Part shown: positions 6,965 through 13,697 of the stretch, one piece after another
How the letters are laid out: each line of letters begins with the position of its first letter
Numbering within the stretch: the first letter of the stretch is position 1
NCBI GenBank assembly: GCA_030539135.1
Contig: JAUNSQ010000012.1
Location: forward strand, 1-18,563
Direction: 5' to 3'
Length of the DNA: 18,563 nt
From: Synergistaceae bacterium
GTDB lineage: Bacteria; Synergistota; Synergistia; Synergistales; Synergistaceae
The notes under the pieces: generated by a model
Database searches by the model: none
The model's input: only the letters and a program-made list of their open reading frames with translations
Told to the model about the DNA's origin: nothing
Translations under genes and position numbers: made by a program

Positions 6965-7714
6965 TTATTCCGCTGCTTTTATCAGTTTCGTAAAGATGTC
7001 CGCTTGGACAGGGTCTTTGGCCGAGAGACATTCTGGGTGCCATTGAACTCCGAGGAGGAATTTGTGCCTCATAGAGACGATGCTCTCCGTGAGTCCGTCG
7101 AACGTCATCGCCGCGACCTCGAGCCCTTCCGCGTGTCCCTCTATGCCCTGATGGTGCATCGAGTTGACGTGCATCGTCTTTGTCCTGTTGAGCGGGAAGA
7201 TCTCAGGTTTGAGTATGTCGACGTCGTGGACGTAGCCGTTCGTCACGTCGCTGCGGCTGTGCAGCTCCCATTCCTCTCTGATGCTGGGCATATCCTGATA
7301 GAGCGTTCCGCCCATGACGACGTTCATCATCTGGCAGCCGCGGCAGATGCCGAGTATCGGCATGTCTTTGTCTATCGCCTTTTTCATCAGCGAGAACTCG
7401 AACTTATCGCGCAGCGTGTTCGGAGTCAGAGAACCATTGCTGACCGCGCCATAGACCGCTGGGTCGATGTCCTCGCCGCCCGAGAATACAAATCCGTTCA
7501 TGTAGGAGATAGAGGCGTCGATGTCCTCTTCATCCCGCGCCGCGCGGAGCAGCACGGGGATACCTCCGGCGTTCTCGACGGACGCACATATCATCTCAGT
7601 CAGCCGAGACAGCAGCCAGAAGTAGTCCAGCGTCTCTATCGTAACGCCGCCAAGCGGCGTGTCCGTGAACTCGCGCCTGAAAGGGTCTGTCGCCACTCCG
7701 ATCAATGGTTTCAT
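6965..7714 (-). CDS. Gamma-glutamyl-gamma-aminobutyrate hydrolase family protein (class I GATase-like)
   Basis: A 249-residue cytoplasmic hydrolase of peptidase family C26. The nucleophile elbow is GICRGCQ with Cys124; the His-Glu pair is in GVQWHPE (His226, Glu228). Other family signatures are FSGGEDIDPAVYG (77-89) and NSMHHQG (184-190). PuuD of Escherichia coli, the best-known relative, cleaves gamma-glutamyl-GABA in putrescine breakdown, but no other putrescine gene is nearby, so the substrate here is open: any gamma-glutamyl amide is possible. Start ATG 7714 is preceded by GGAGGGA at proper spacing. It appears to have its own promoter and to be a single-gene unit, convergent with sdaAA. 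Confidence 0.88.
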   Translation of the reverse strand: MKPLIGVATDPFRREFTDTPLGGVTIETLDYFWLLSRLTEMICASVENAGGIPVLLRAARDEEDIDASISYMNGFVFSGGEDIDPAVYGAVSNGSLTPNTLRDKFEFSLMKKAIDKDMPILGICRGCQMMNVVMGGTLYQDMPSIREEWELHSRSDVTNGYVHDVDILKPEIFPLNRTKTMHVNSMHHQGIEGHAEGLEVAAMTFDGLTESIVSMRHKFLLGVQWHPECLSAKDPVQADIFTKLIKAAE

Positions 7715-7752
7715 AAAATTCCCTCCGATTTGTGCCGTATGATGTTGTTGTG

Positions 7753-7758
7753 ATTATA
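7753..7758 (-). promoter_or_regulatory. Candidate -10 element for the amidotransferase gene
   Basis: TATAAT on the minus strand, 38 bp upstream of the ATG. No -35 consensus is seen at the correct distance; a TTGACT lies only one base before it and cannot serve. Confidence 0.4.
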
Positions 7759-7787
7759 CAGTCAAAACTGGCCTTTTTATATACGCC

Positions 7788-7872
7788 GTCATGCGATTAC
7801 TCGCCTTTCTCTCTGTAACGTGGCAGTAAAAATGCGACGCATGACCGATTTTGTCAACGACGAAAAGGCGAG
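7788..7872. repeat. Two interleaved perfect inverted repeats (pseudoknot-like)
   Basis: Arm A GTCATGCG (7788-7795) matches A' CGCATGAC (7838-7845). Arm B CTCGCCTTT (7800-7808) matches B' AAAGGCGAG (7864-7872). The order A-B-A'-B' is that of an H-type pseudoknot if transcribed. A' also lies inside a short palindrome ATGCGACGCAT (7832-7842). The region follows the ABC-ATPase stop and precedes the promoter of the amidotransferase gene on the minus strand; no gene is seen in it. Confidence 0.5.
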
Positions 7873-7885
7873 GCGGTGCAGCCAA

Positions 7886-8521
7886 TCAAACGCCTAAAGT
7901 TTCCGCCACACAGGACATTCCCAACTTTTCCGGCGAAGCATATCGCCGTATCTCACCGCCGTTCATAACCAACACTTTCGTTCCCAACTTTAAGGCTTCG
8001 TTAATGTCATGCGTCACAAAAAGGATGGTAATACCAGTCTCTTTATGAATGTGGCATATCTCGTCCTGCAAACCGCCGCGCGTGATCTCGTCTACCGCGC
8101 TGAACGGTTCGTCCATGAGAAGGATATTGGGCGAAGCCGCGAGCGCGCGGGCAATGCCGACACGCTGCTGCTGTCCACCCGAGAGTTGGTCCGGGTAGCG
8201 GCTTCGCAAAGTCTCATCCAGCTTTACAATCTTCATCCACTTGGAAACAGCCGCGTCCGTTTTGTTCTTATCCTTTCCGTTCAGAAGAGTCGGCACGTAG
8301 GCGATGTTTTTTTCTACAGTCATGTGGGGAAACAGGATATTTCCCTGGATGACGTAATCTGTATCACGACGTAAGGCGATGATATCCGTGAGCTTTGTGC
8401 TCTCGCCGTTTACAAAAACTTCCCCGCGGGTAGGAACGACAAGTCCATTGACCATCTTCAGAATGGTCGTCTTGCCGCAGCCGGACGGTCCGATAATAGT
8501 CACAAACTCCCCTTTGTTCAC
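7886..8521 (-). CDS. Osmoprotectant-type ABC importer ATPase, 5' end damaged
   Basis: The conserved body is complete: Walker A GPSGCGKTT (residues 12-20 from the GTG at 8521), Q-loop VIQGN, signature LSGGQQQR, Walker B ILLMDEP and the switch His in FVTHD. It resembles OpuCA/OsmV-type ATPases for glycine betaine and related quaternary amines, without the C-terminal CBS domains of long forms. The N-terminus is odd. The frame stays open upstream of GTG 8521 and encodes family-like sequence (NPHVVIRDFSLKV), but has no start codon there. A proper start, ATG 8580 with GGGAG eight bases upstream, begins a family-like MIAIEYR in a different frame that stops at 8518-8520. The strand with the A-loop aromatic residue is missing. 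Either the gene is disrupted or translation restarts at the GTG, which overlaps the TGA. It is the last gene of a four-gene operon. Confidence 0.8.
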   Translation of the reverse strand: MNKGEFVTIIGPSGCGKTTILKMVNGLVVPTRGEVFVNGESTKLTDIIALRRDTDYVIQGNILFPHMTVEKNIAYVPTLLNGKDKNKTDAAVSKWMKIVKLDETLRSRYPDQLSGGQQQRVGIARALAASPNILLMDEPFSAVDEITRGGLQDEICHIHKETGITILFVTHDINEALKLGTKVLVMNGGEIRRYASPEKLGMSCVAETLGV

Positions 8522-8580
8522 CTTGAGGCTAAAATCCCGAATGACAACGTGCGGATTCGGCGATATTCGATTGCGATCAT
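8518..8580 (-). other. Orphaned start of the ABC ATPase (20-codon frame)
   Basis: ATG 8580 has a good ribosome binding site (GGGAG, 8589-8593) and begins MIAIEYR, as ATPase subunits of this family do, but then reads out of frame and ends at TGA 8518-8520. CGAAT is repeated in the minus strand at 8569-8565 and 8559-8555, which might mark a slippage or deletion point. Confidence 0.6.
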
Positions 8581-8602
8581 AGCATTAACTCCCATTTGTC
8601 CG

Positions 8603-9502
8603 TCAATTCAGCAACCCTTTTGCCCGCAGATACGCGACGGCTACTTCTTCCGGATTCTTTCCTCCGCTCTCCACTTGATAATTCATATTCGCCATCTCCG
8701 CGTCCGTGATGAGGCCGCTCATTCTGTCGAGCGTCTTTCCTAATTCGGGGTGCGCTTGTAACGTTTCCTTCCGCACGACAAAACCGCACATGTAGGAAGG
8801 GTACAGGTTCTTGTCATCCTTCAGCACGACGATATCCGAAACCGAGAGCTGCCCGTCTGTGGTAAATATATTCATTGCATCGATCTTAAGCTGATTGATG
8901 GCATCATATTTTAGGCCGATGTCCAAATCCATCGTTTTCTTGAACTTAAGGCCGTAGACGTCACGCAGAGCGTTGTATCCGTCCCCACGCTCGAAAAAGT
9001 CATATTCCGCGCCAAAGGTAAGCTTTCCTGCGACCGCGGCTAAATCAGAGTAGGTTTTGAGGTTGTATTGCCTCGCCGTTTCCCGCGTGACCGCAATGCC
9101 AAAAGTATTGTTAAAACCAAGCATGCCGATCCATATCATGTTTAACTTCTCATAGCCGGTTTGAAGTTCGGGAAACATACTTTCGTTATACAGTCTGCTA
9201 TTTTTAAGTACTGCATTCCATCCCGTGCCAGTATATTCGGGATAAAAATCGAATTTGCCACTCTCCATGGCCGGCTGGATATTCAACGTGCCCCCGCCCA
9301 CGCCCTCTGTAATCTCCACCGTTAAATTTGTTTCCTGCTCGATAAGGGCTTTTGTCATGTATCCAAGGATGTATTGTTCCGTCATGGGTTTCGTCGCCAT
9401 GCGGAGAACATTTGTTTTTGTAAAAACGCTGCGGCAATTCAGCGCCAGCACAAGCAGCGCCGCTGTGAGGATGCCGCTGAAAATAATTCCAAAACGTTTC
9501 AT
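8603..9502 (-). CDS. Osmoprotectant-type ABC importer substrate-binding protein
   Basis: A 299-residue exported binding protein of the OpuAC/ProX superfamily. The N-terminus is a signal or anchor helix (KRFGIIFSGILTAALLVLAL) followed by Asn-Cys at 22-23. That is close to a lipobox but with Asn before the Cys, so lipidation is uncertain. Family features include MTEQYILGYM near residue 40, EGVGGG, FDFYPEYTGTGW (about 84-95), DGQLSVSDIVVLKDD and a terminal YLRAKGLLN. Relatives (OpuCC, OsmF) bind betaine, carnitine or choline; the ligand here cannot be assigned. AAGGAGGG precedes the ATG. It lies 11 bp after the permease stop and 22 bp before the ATPase start, so all three are one transcription unit. 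Confidence 0.88.
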   Translation of the reverse strand: MKRFGIIFSGILTAALLVLALNCRSVFTKTNVLRMATKPMTEQYILGYMTKALIEQETNLTVEITEGVGGGTLNIQPAMESGKFDFYPEYTGTGWNAVLKNSRLYNESMFPELQTGYEKLNMIWIGMLGFNNTFGIAVTRETARQYNLKTYSDLAAVAGKLTFGAEYDFFERGDGYNALRDVYGLKFKKTMDLDIGLKYDAINQLKIDAMNIFTTDGQLSVSDIVVLKDDKNLYPSYMCGFVVRKETLQAHPELGKTLDRMSGLITDAEMANMNYQVESGGKNPEEVAVAYLRAKGLLN

Positions 9503-9513
9503 CTTTACCCTCC

Positions 9514-10146
9514 TTACGCCTTATGCCTATCGACATGTTTTTCTATCATGCCTATCAGAAAATCTACGATAATCGCCAAAAGCGCGATAAGCAAGCTCCC
9601 AGACAAAATCATCGCCTTGTTGTTCGTCGTAATGCCACGGTAGATGGCGACGCCTAACCCGCCTGCGCCGATAAAAGAAGCGATACCCGCAAGAGCGATA
9701 GTCATGACCGCCATATTGCGTATGCCCGCCATAATGACCGGCATAGCGAGCGGCAGCTTAACTCTGAAAAGAGTCTGCGCCCTTGTGCTGCCCATGCCAA
9801 CGGCTGCTTCAACAAGCAGAGGGTCCACGTTGGTTAGGCCGGCATGGGTGTTTCGCACCATCGGCAGCAGCGCGTAAACAGTCAGAGCTATCACGGCCGT
9901 CGCGTTCCCAATCCCAGACAGGGGGATTAGAAACCCTAAGAGCGAGATGGATGGAATCGTGTAAATAGAATTCACGACCGCCATAACCGGCCTCGCGCCG
10001 CTTCGATATTCGCTGATGAGAATGCCCATGACAAGCCCTATCGCCATTGCAAGCAGGATCGCGGCAAGAGATATCCCGATATGTTCTATGAGAAGCCCTG
10101 CGAAAAAATCCCTACGGCTTCCAAGCAATTCAAATAGTTTGCTCAT
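9514..10146 (-). CDS. Osmoprotectant-type ABC importer permease
   Basis: A 210-residue inner-membrane subunit of the BPD-transporter (OpuCB/OsmW) type with about five to six hydrophobic helices. The coupling region conserved in such permeases is visible as EAAVGMGSTRAQTLFRVKLPLAMPVIMAGIRN (shown here only as a landmark, residues about 113-144 in two parts: EAAVGMGSTRAQ and LPLAMPVIMAGI). FIGAGGLGVAIYRGI is another family signature. Only one permease gene is present, which would act as a homodimer. GGAGG and GAGGCG precede the ATG. It follows the flavoprotein gene by 18 bp. Confidence 0.88.
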   Translation of the reverse strand: MSKLFELLGSRRDFFAGLLIEHIGISLAAILLAMAIGLVMGILISEYRSGARPVMAVVNSIYTIPSISLLGFLIPLSGIGNATAVIALTVYALLPMVRNTHAGLTNVDPLLVEAAVGMGSTRAQTLFRVKLPLAMPVIMAGIRNMAVMTIALAGIASFIGAGGLGVAIYRGITTNNKAMILSGSLLIALLAIIVDFLIGMIEKHVDRHKA

Positions 10147-10164
10147 CGTGGGCGCCTCGCCTCC

Positions 10165-10716
10165 TTAAACCGCTTTTCCCAGTTCCGACGCCCGTTCCAA
10201 AACACAGGATGCCTCTAAAGCTCCCTCTGCGTCCACGCCGCCAATTTGGATGACTCCTCTATTCTTCCAGCCGAGAAATTCCGCGGATGTCTCATAGGTT
10301 TGAAGGATAGGCTTATATTCCTCTTTGTCCACGTCCCCGCCGCAAACAAACAGATAACTCTCCTTGACCGCCAATGGGCGGAGCCCTCCCTCGCCGCCGT
10401 AGGCATAGAGCTTATCTATAGCCGCCTTGACTTGAGCGGGAAAACCGAGCCAGTAGAGCGGCGTTGCTATCAACAGTACGTCGCAGCTTTCCAATAGCGC
10501 TGCGAGTTCGTTGAAGTCATCATTCTGGACACAGGCGCGTCCATTGCTCCAACAGCCGTCGCAGGCATCGCAACCATTGATTTTACGCTTCGCAGCGTCA
10601 AACCAGATGACCTCGTTCCCCGCAGTCTCCGCGCTTTGCGCGAACGCACGCGCCATCTTTGTCGTGTTGCTGTTTTTCCTTGGACTTGACGTTAAAACCA
10701 ATATTTTTTTGCTCAT
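10165..10716 (-). CDS. NAD(P)H-dependent FMN reductase-like iron-sulfur flavoprotein
   Basis: A 183-residue flavodoxin-fold protein. LTSSPRKNSNTTKMA (about 8-22) is the FMN-phosphate loop of the NADPH-dependent FMN reductase/Isf group, and ATPLYWLGFPAQVKAAIDK is the second flavin loop. Between them is a compact cysteine motif C49-x2-C52-x2-C55-x6-C62, the pattern that holds a [4Fe-4S] cluster in iron-sulfur flavoprotein Isf of methanogens. I infer an electron-transfer or reductase role in the cytoplasm; substrate unknown. AAGGAGG precedes the ATG. It is first in the operon with the ABC importer, and divergent from an HxlR-family regulator that probably controls it. Confidence 0.85.
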   Translation of the reverse strand: MSKKILVLTSSPRKNSNTTKMARAFAQSAETAGNEVIWFDAAKRKINGCDACDGCWSNGRACVQNDDFNELAALLESCDVLLIATPLYWLGFPAQVKAAIDKLYAYGGEGGLRPLAVKESYLFVCGGDVDKEEYKPILQTYETSAEFLGWKNRGVIQIGGVDAEGALEASCVLERASELGKAV

Positions 10717-10769
10717 GTTGATATCCTCCTTATTGTTTGCGAAGCGACTTGACTTTGCCTCGTATCTAA

Positions 10770-10797
10770 ATCATACTGTGTATATAAAAACAATCAA
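10770..10797 (-). promoter_or_regulatory. Candidate promoter of the flavoprotein-ABC operon
   Basis: On the minus strand TTGATT (10797-10792) and TATGAT (10775-10770) are 16 bp apart. The first half of the 12-bp inverted repeat overlaps the spacer and -10, so a repressor bound there would block transcription. Confidence 0.55.
10772..10783. promoter_or_regulatory. Probable HxlR operator, left site
   Basis: CATACTGTGTAT, which contains the dyad ATAC-TGT-GTAT. It is the exact inverse complement of the site at 10813-10824. It resembles the TAC..GTA cores described for DUF24/HxlR regulators. A possible -10 for the plus-strand regulator gene (CATACT, 17 bp after TTGACT at 10749-10754) also overlaps it. 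Confidence 0.6.
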
Positions 10798-10812
10798 GTA
10801 CGCAGAAATTTC

Positions 10813-10824
10813 ATACACAGTATG
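10813..10824. promoter_or_regulatory. Probable HxlR operator, right site
   Basis: ATACACAGTATG, perfect inverse of the left site; the centres of the two dyads are 40 bp apart, close to four helical turns, so two bound dimers would lie on the same DNA face. It lies 31 bp upstream of the regulator's start, suiting autoregulation. Confidence 0.6.
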
Positions 10825-10855
10825 AAAAAACTGACTAAGGAGGATATACTTACTA

Positions 10856-11251
10856 ATGGAACAGATGATGAGCTACGACAAATTTTTGAAGGAAGTAAAA
10901 GCGGGCATCGTAACGCCATCCGGCAATTGTCCTGTGACGCCGGGGCTTACGCTGTTTCAGGGGAAATGGACAGATCAGGTACTATATGTGCTTTGCATCC
11001 GCGACACTATACGCTTTGGCGAACTCAAACGCGAGCTGCCGGGCATCACGAATACGATGTTGACTTCCACGCTCAAAGAACTGGAGGCGAACGGTATCGT
11101 CCACAGAGAGCAGTTCAACGAAGTTCCTCCCCATGTGGAGTATTCTTTCACAGAGAAAGGCCGCGACCTTTACCCAATTTTCTACGCCATGATGAATTGG
11201 GGATATAAGTATGAAGAGGATTTCTACGGAAGAAGCCCTGCAAAGGAGTAA
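10856..11251 (+). CDS. HxlR-family (DUF24) winged-helix regulator
   Basis: A 131-residue transcription factor. Family hallmarks are GNCPVTPGL (Cys25), GKWTDQVLYVL, RFGELKRELPGITNTMLTSTLKELEANGIV (here in two parts, about 53-82) and VPPHVEYSFTEKG. Many members (YodB, CatR, HypR) sense quinones, aldehydes or oxidants through a single N-terminal Cys equivalent to Cys25; a second Cys is at 47. It is divergent from the Fe-S flavoprotein-ABC operon, with a twin operator in the shared 139-bp spacer, so it most likely controls that operon and itself in response to a reactive or electrophilic signal (inference). AAGGAGG is 12 bases before the ATG, a little far; no closer start exists upstream in frame. 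It is followed after five bases by a YjbR-like gene. Confidence 0.92.
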   Translation: MEQMMSYDKFLKEVKAGIVTPSGNCPVTPGLTLFQGKWTDQVLYVLCIRDTIRFGELKRELPGITNTMLTSTLKELEANGIVHREQFNEVPPHVEYSFTEKGRDLYPIFYAMMNWGYKYEEDFYGRSPAKE

Positions 11252-11256
11252 GACCG

Positions 11257-11934
11257 ATGGAAGATACGACATTTTTCAAACGCAAACGGGTAGTCTGGGA
11301 ACAGCTGCCTTTGTACGGGTTTATAAAAACGGATGGTTCATACCATTTTTCCGAGGACATTTTAGGCGGACAGTTTCGGCTGTTCGTAAGCGTCTCGGAG
11401 GATGGTGCCGTCGATACGAAGATCATCGACGCGACATCAGGCGAGGAATATGTACTGCATCGAGTACCCGGCGCCGTCGGCTCATTTGCCGGCTCCGTGC
11501 GCGAGGCATACGAGTGGGTGATGTTTGATATAGCGGCGAAATGTTTTGAAACTGATATTTTTAAGAGCAAGCAGGCAAGAGAAATCATCGTATATGTCCG
11601 AGAGACGTATGGGGACGAGTTGGAGTATCTGTGGCAAAAGTTTCCCGATAACGCGATCTGGCGGAGAAAGGACAATCAAAAATGGTACGCCGCTCTGCTG
11701 ACCGTTTCAAAGCGTAAACTCGGCTTCAAGTCCGACGAGCCGGCGGAGATCGTCGACCTCCGCGCCGACCCTGATGAACTTGACTCATTGCTTGACGATG
11801 AAAGGTATCTCCCCGGCTATCACATGAACAAAAAGAATTGGTATACGATAGTTTTGGACGATTCCGTGCCGATAGGTGAAATAAAGCGTGGGATCGACGT
11901 AAGTTTCTTGATAGCCGCAAAAAAGAGCCGCTGA
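11257..11934 (+). CDS. MmcQ/YjbR-like DNA-binding family protein
   Basis: A 225-residue protein. The C-terminal half (about 125-222) carries the YjbR/CyaY-like signatures FPDNAIWRRKDNQKWYAALL, LRADPDELDSLL and YLPGYHMNKKNWYTIVLDDS. The N-terminal half (TKIIDATSGEEYVLHRVPG, SVREAYEWVMFDIAAKCF) is the extension found in long members. The family is annotated as DNA-binding from the fold; no specific role is known. AAGGAG overlaps the end of the HxlR gene, and the genes are five bases apart, so they are cotranscribed. The stop codon lies inside the hairpin that terminates the convergent arn operon. Confidence 0.88.
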   Translation: MEDTTFFKRKRVVWEQLPLYGFIKTDGSYHFSEDILGGQFRLFVSVSEDGAVDTKIIDATSGEEYVLHRVPGAVGSFAGSVREAYEWVMFDIAAKCFETDIFKSKQAREIIVYVRETYGDELEYLWQKFPDNAIWRRKDNQKWYAALLTVSKRKLGFKSDEPAEIVDLRADPDELDSLLDDERYLPGYHMNKKNWYTIVLDDSVPIGEIKRGIDVSFLIAAKKSR

Positions 11935-11950
11935 CGTCAACGTCGGCGGC
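11919..11950 (-). terminator. Intrinsic terminator of the arn-ugd operon
   Basis: On the minus strand GCCGCCGACG (11950-11941) pairs with CGTCAGCGGC (11936-11927) around a four-base loop, followed by TCTTTTTT. Ten pairs, one G-U. It is 24 bp after the ugd stop. In the plus direction there is no T run, so it acts mainly on the minus strand, and its second arm and T tract lie within the last codons of the YjbR-like gene. Confidence 0.85.
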
Positions 11951-11974
11951 GGATTCTGTATTGCGGCAAAATCT

Positions 11975-13312
11975 TTATTTCACTTCAGGGCGTTTGTTCC
12001 TGCCTATGCAATAGTACTCAAACCCAAGTTCTTCAATGGCGTCGGGGTTATAGATGTTGCGGCCGTCGATGATTATTTTCTGCTTCATCAGCGGCGCGAG
12101 CGCTCCCCAGTTGAGCTCCTTGAACAGCGGCCATTCTGTGACGATGACCGCGCAGTCCGCGCCTTTGAGGAGGGTCTCTACATCGTCGGCAAATTTTACT
12201 TCGCTCGATACAAGCTGCTTCGCCTGTTCCATGGCGATTGGGTCATACGCCGACACCGACGCCCCGCAGTTGAGCAGGCCGCGGATGAGCGTCCTCGATG
12301 GGGCTTCGCGCATGTCGTCAGTGTGAGGCTTGAACGCCAGGCCAAGCAGCGCTATCTTTAGTCCAGCTAGGTCGTTGCCAAAGCGTTCGCGAACGATCAT
12401 CTGCAAGAGTTCTTTCTGTTTACGGTTGACCTTCTCTATCGCCGTCGCGATGGTCATATCAAGTCCCTGACCTTCGCCGATATGACAGAGCGCCTGCACG
12501 TCCTTCGGGAAGCATGAGCCGCCATAGCCGCAGCCCGCGTTGAGGAAATACGGCCCAATGCGTCTGTCGGAGGCGATGCCTTCTTTGACGGCGACGACAT
12601 CCGCGCCGACCTTGTCGCATAGCTGCGCCATCTCGTTCATGAAGCTGATGCGCGACGCGAGCATAGTGTTTGCCGCGTACTTCGTGATCTCAGCCGACAG
12701 CGGATCCATGAGGAAGATGCGGTCTTCGCTCGCAAACGGCTTGTACAGCTCGAGCATGACCTCCCGCGCCTCCTCCGACCTCGCGCCGATGACGACGCGG
12801 TCGGGGTGCAGGCAGTCTTCAATCGCCATGCCCTCTTTGAGGAATTCCGGGTTAGAAAGTATCTCGATATTTATTTTCTTGTCGAGCCCGCGCTCGCGCA
12901 TGAGTGTGTCGATGCGTTTACAGAGCAGCGTGCCCGTGCCGACCGGCACGGTCGATTTAACGACTATGAAGCACGAATGGTCGACGCTGCGGACGATGTT
13001 GTCAAGGGCGGCTAAGACTTGCGCCAAGTCCGCGCTGCCGTCGCTCGCCGGAGGAGTACCGACTGCTATGAAGCAGAGCTGCGCTCCCTTGAGCCCCTCC
13101 GCGACATCAGTCGAGAATGTGAGCCTTCCGGCCTGCGAGTTGCTGAGCACAAGCTCTTCAAGCCCGGGCTCGTATATCGGCGAGACGCCCTTCTTAAGAT
13201 TTTCTATCCTTGTCCGGTCTATGTCCACGCAGCAGACGTGGTTGCCCTTCTCGGCGAAGCACGTCCCAGTGACAAGCCCGACATATCCTGTTCCGACTAC
13301 GCAAATTCTCAT
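11975..13312 (-). CDS. ugd: UDP-glucose 6-dehydrogenase
   Basis: A 445-residue cytosolic enzyme that oxidises UDP-glucose to UDP-glucuronate with two NAD+. The Rossmann motif is VVGTGYVGLVTG (residues 5-16). NPEFLKEGMAIEDCLHPDRVVIG (here as a landmark, about 154-176 in parts NPEFLKEG and HPDRVVIG) binds substrate. The catalytic Cys267 is in GCGYGGSCFPKD. I start at ATG 13312 (MRICVVGTGYVG) because the longer frame back to 13357 adds 15 residues unlike the family and overlaps the upstream gene. GGGGG lies about eight bases before it. It is the last gene of the arn operon and supplies the precursor of the L-Ara4N pathway. Confidence 0.96.
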   Translation of the reverse strand: MRICVVGTGYVGLVTGTCFAEKGNHVCCVDIDRTRIENLKKGVSPIYEPGLEELVLSNSQAGRLTFSTDVAEGLKGAQLCFIAVGTPPASDGSADLAQVLAALDNIVRSVDHSCFIVVKSTVPVGTGTLLCKRIDTLMRERGLDKKINIEILSNPEFLKEGMAIEDCLHPDRVVIGARSEEAREVMLELYKPFASEDRIFLMDPLSAEITKYAANTMLASRISFMNEMAQLCDKVGADVVAVKEGIASDRRIGPYFLNAGCGYGGSCFPKDVQALCHIGEGQGLDMTIATAIEKVNRKQKELLQMIVRERFGNDLAGLKIALLGLAFKPHTDDMREAPSRTLIRGLLNCGASVSAYDPIAMEQAKQLVSSEVKFADDVETLLKGADCAVIVTEWPLFKELNWGALAPLMKQKIIIDGRNIYNPDAIEELGFEYYCIGRNKRPEVK

Positions 13313-13325
13313 ATCATTGCCCCCG

Positions 13326-13697
13326 TCAGTGTTTGATTGTAAGCAGAGTAATTCCAACGAGGATAAAGCTCATCCCCATTATTCTGAACAAAGTGATGTT
13401 CTCTTTAAATACAAATAGCCCGACAAACAACAGTATAAGGTAGACTATGCCGGACATCAGCGGATAGGCCAGCGTCAAATCCGTGCGCGAGAGCGCCGCT
13501 CCCATGAAGAAGAATGATATCCCGAAGAACCCAAGCCCCATAACAGTCCATGGGTTGAGCAGTATTTTCAAAAACGCTCCAATTATGCCGGAGGACACCA
13601 TCCCCGTGTCCCCGCCGTATGCGTGTTTCATTATCGTGCTCCCCATCGCGTTGGTGAACGCCGACGAGACGAGAAGCAGCAGGCTTATCTTATCCAT
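13326..13697 (-). CDS. ArnE-like small multidrug-resistance-fold membrane protein
   Basis: A 123-residue inner-membrane protein with four hydrophobic helices, of the EamA/SMR fold. Motifs such as SRTDLTLAYPLMSGIVYLI and GMSFILVGITLL are typical of EmrE and ArnE/ArnF. In enterobacteria ArnE and ArnF together move undecaprenyl-phosphate-L-Ara4N to the periplasmic face; only one such gene is here, so it would act as a homodimer or with a partner elsewhere. Assignment to the flipping step is from context. AGGAGG precedes the ATG at about eight bases; the start overlaps the arnD stop by eight bases, and ugd follows after 13 bp. Confidence 0.82.
   Translation of the reverse strand: MDKISLLLLVSSAFTNAMGSTIMKHAYGGDTGMVSSGIIGAFLKILLNPWTVMGLGFFGISFFFMGAALSRTDLTLAYPLMSGIVYLILLFVGLFVFKENITLFRIMGMSFILVGITLLTIKH

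Noticed and set aside
7004..7753. A 249-codon plus-strand frame opposite the amidotransferase gene
   Set aside because: The minus-strand product has an intact Cys-His-Glu triad and SD; the plus-strand frame has no family features.
7832..7842. ATGCGACGCAT with an adjacent T run on the minus strand as a terminator for the ABC operon
   Set aside because: The stem would be only four pairs with a three-base loop, too weak for an intrinsic terminator.
10822..11208. Plus-strand frame starting at ATG 10822 in the hxlR leader
   Set aside because: It has no SD, begins inside the right-hand operator and runs out of frame through hxlR; the product has no recognisable domain.
13313..13357. Longer 460-residue form of Ugd
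   Set aside because: The 15 extra residues overlap the ArnE-like gene and precede the conserved MRICVVGTGYVG start.
12540..13418. A 292-codon plus-strand frame antisense to ugd
   Set aside because: Serine-rich antisense shadow of ugd with no ribosome binding site or recognisable domain.
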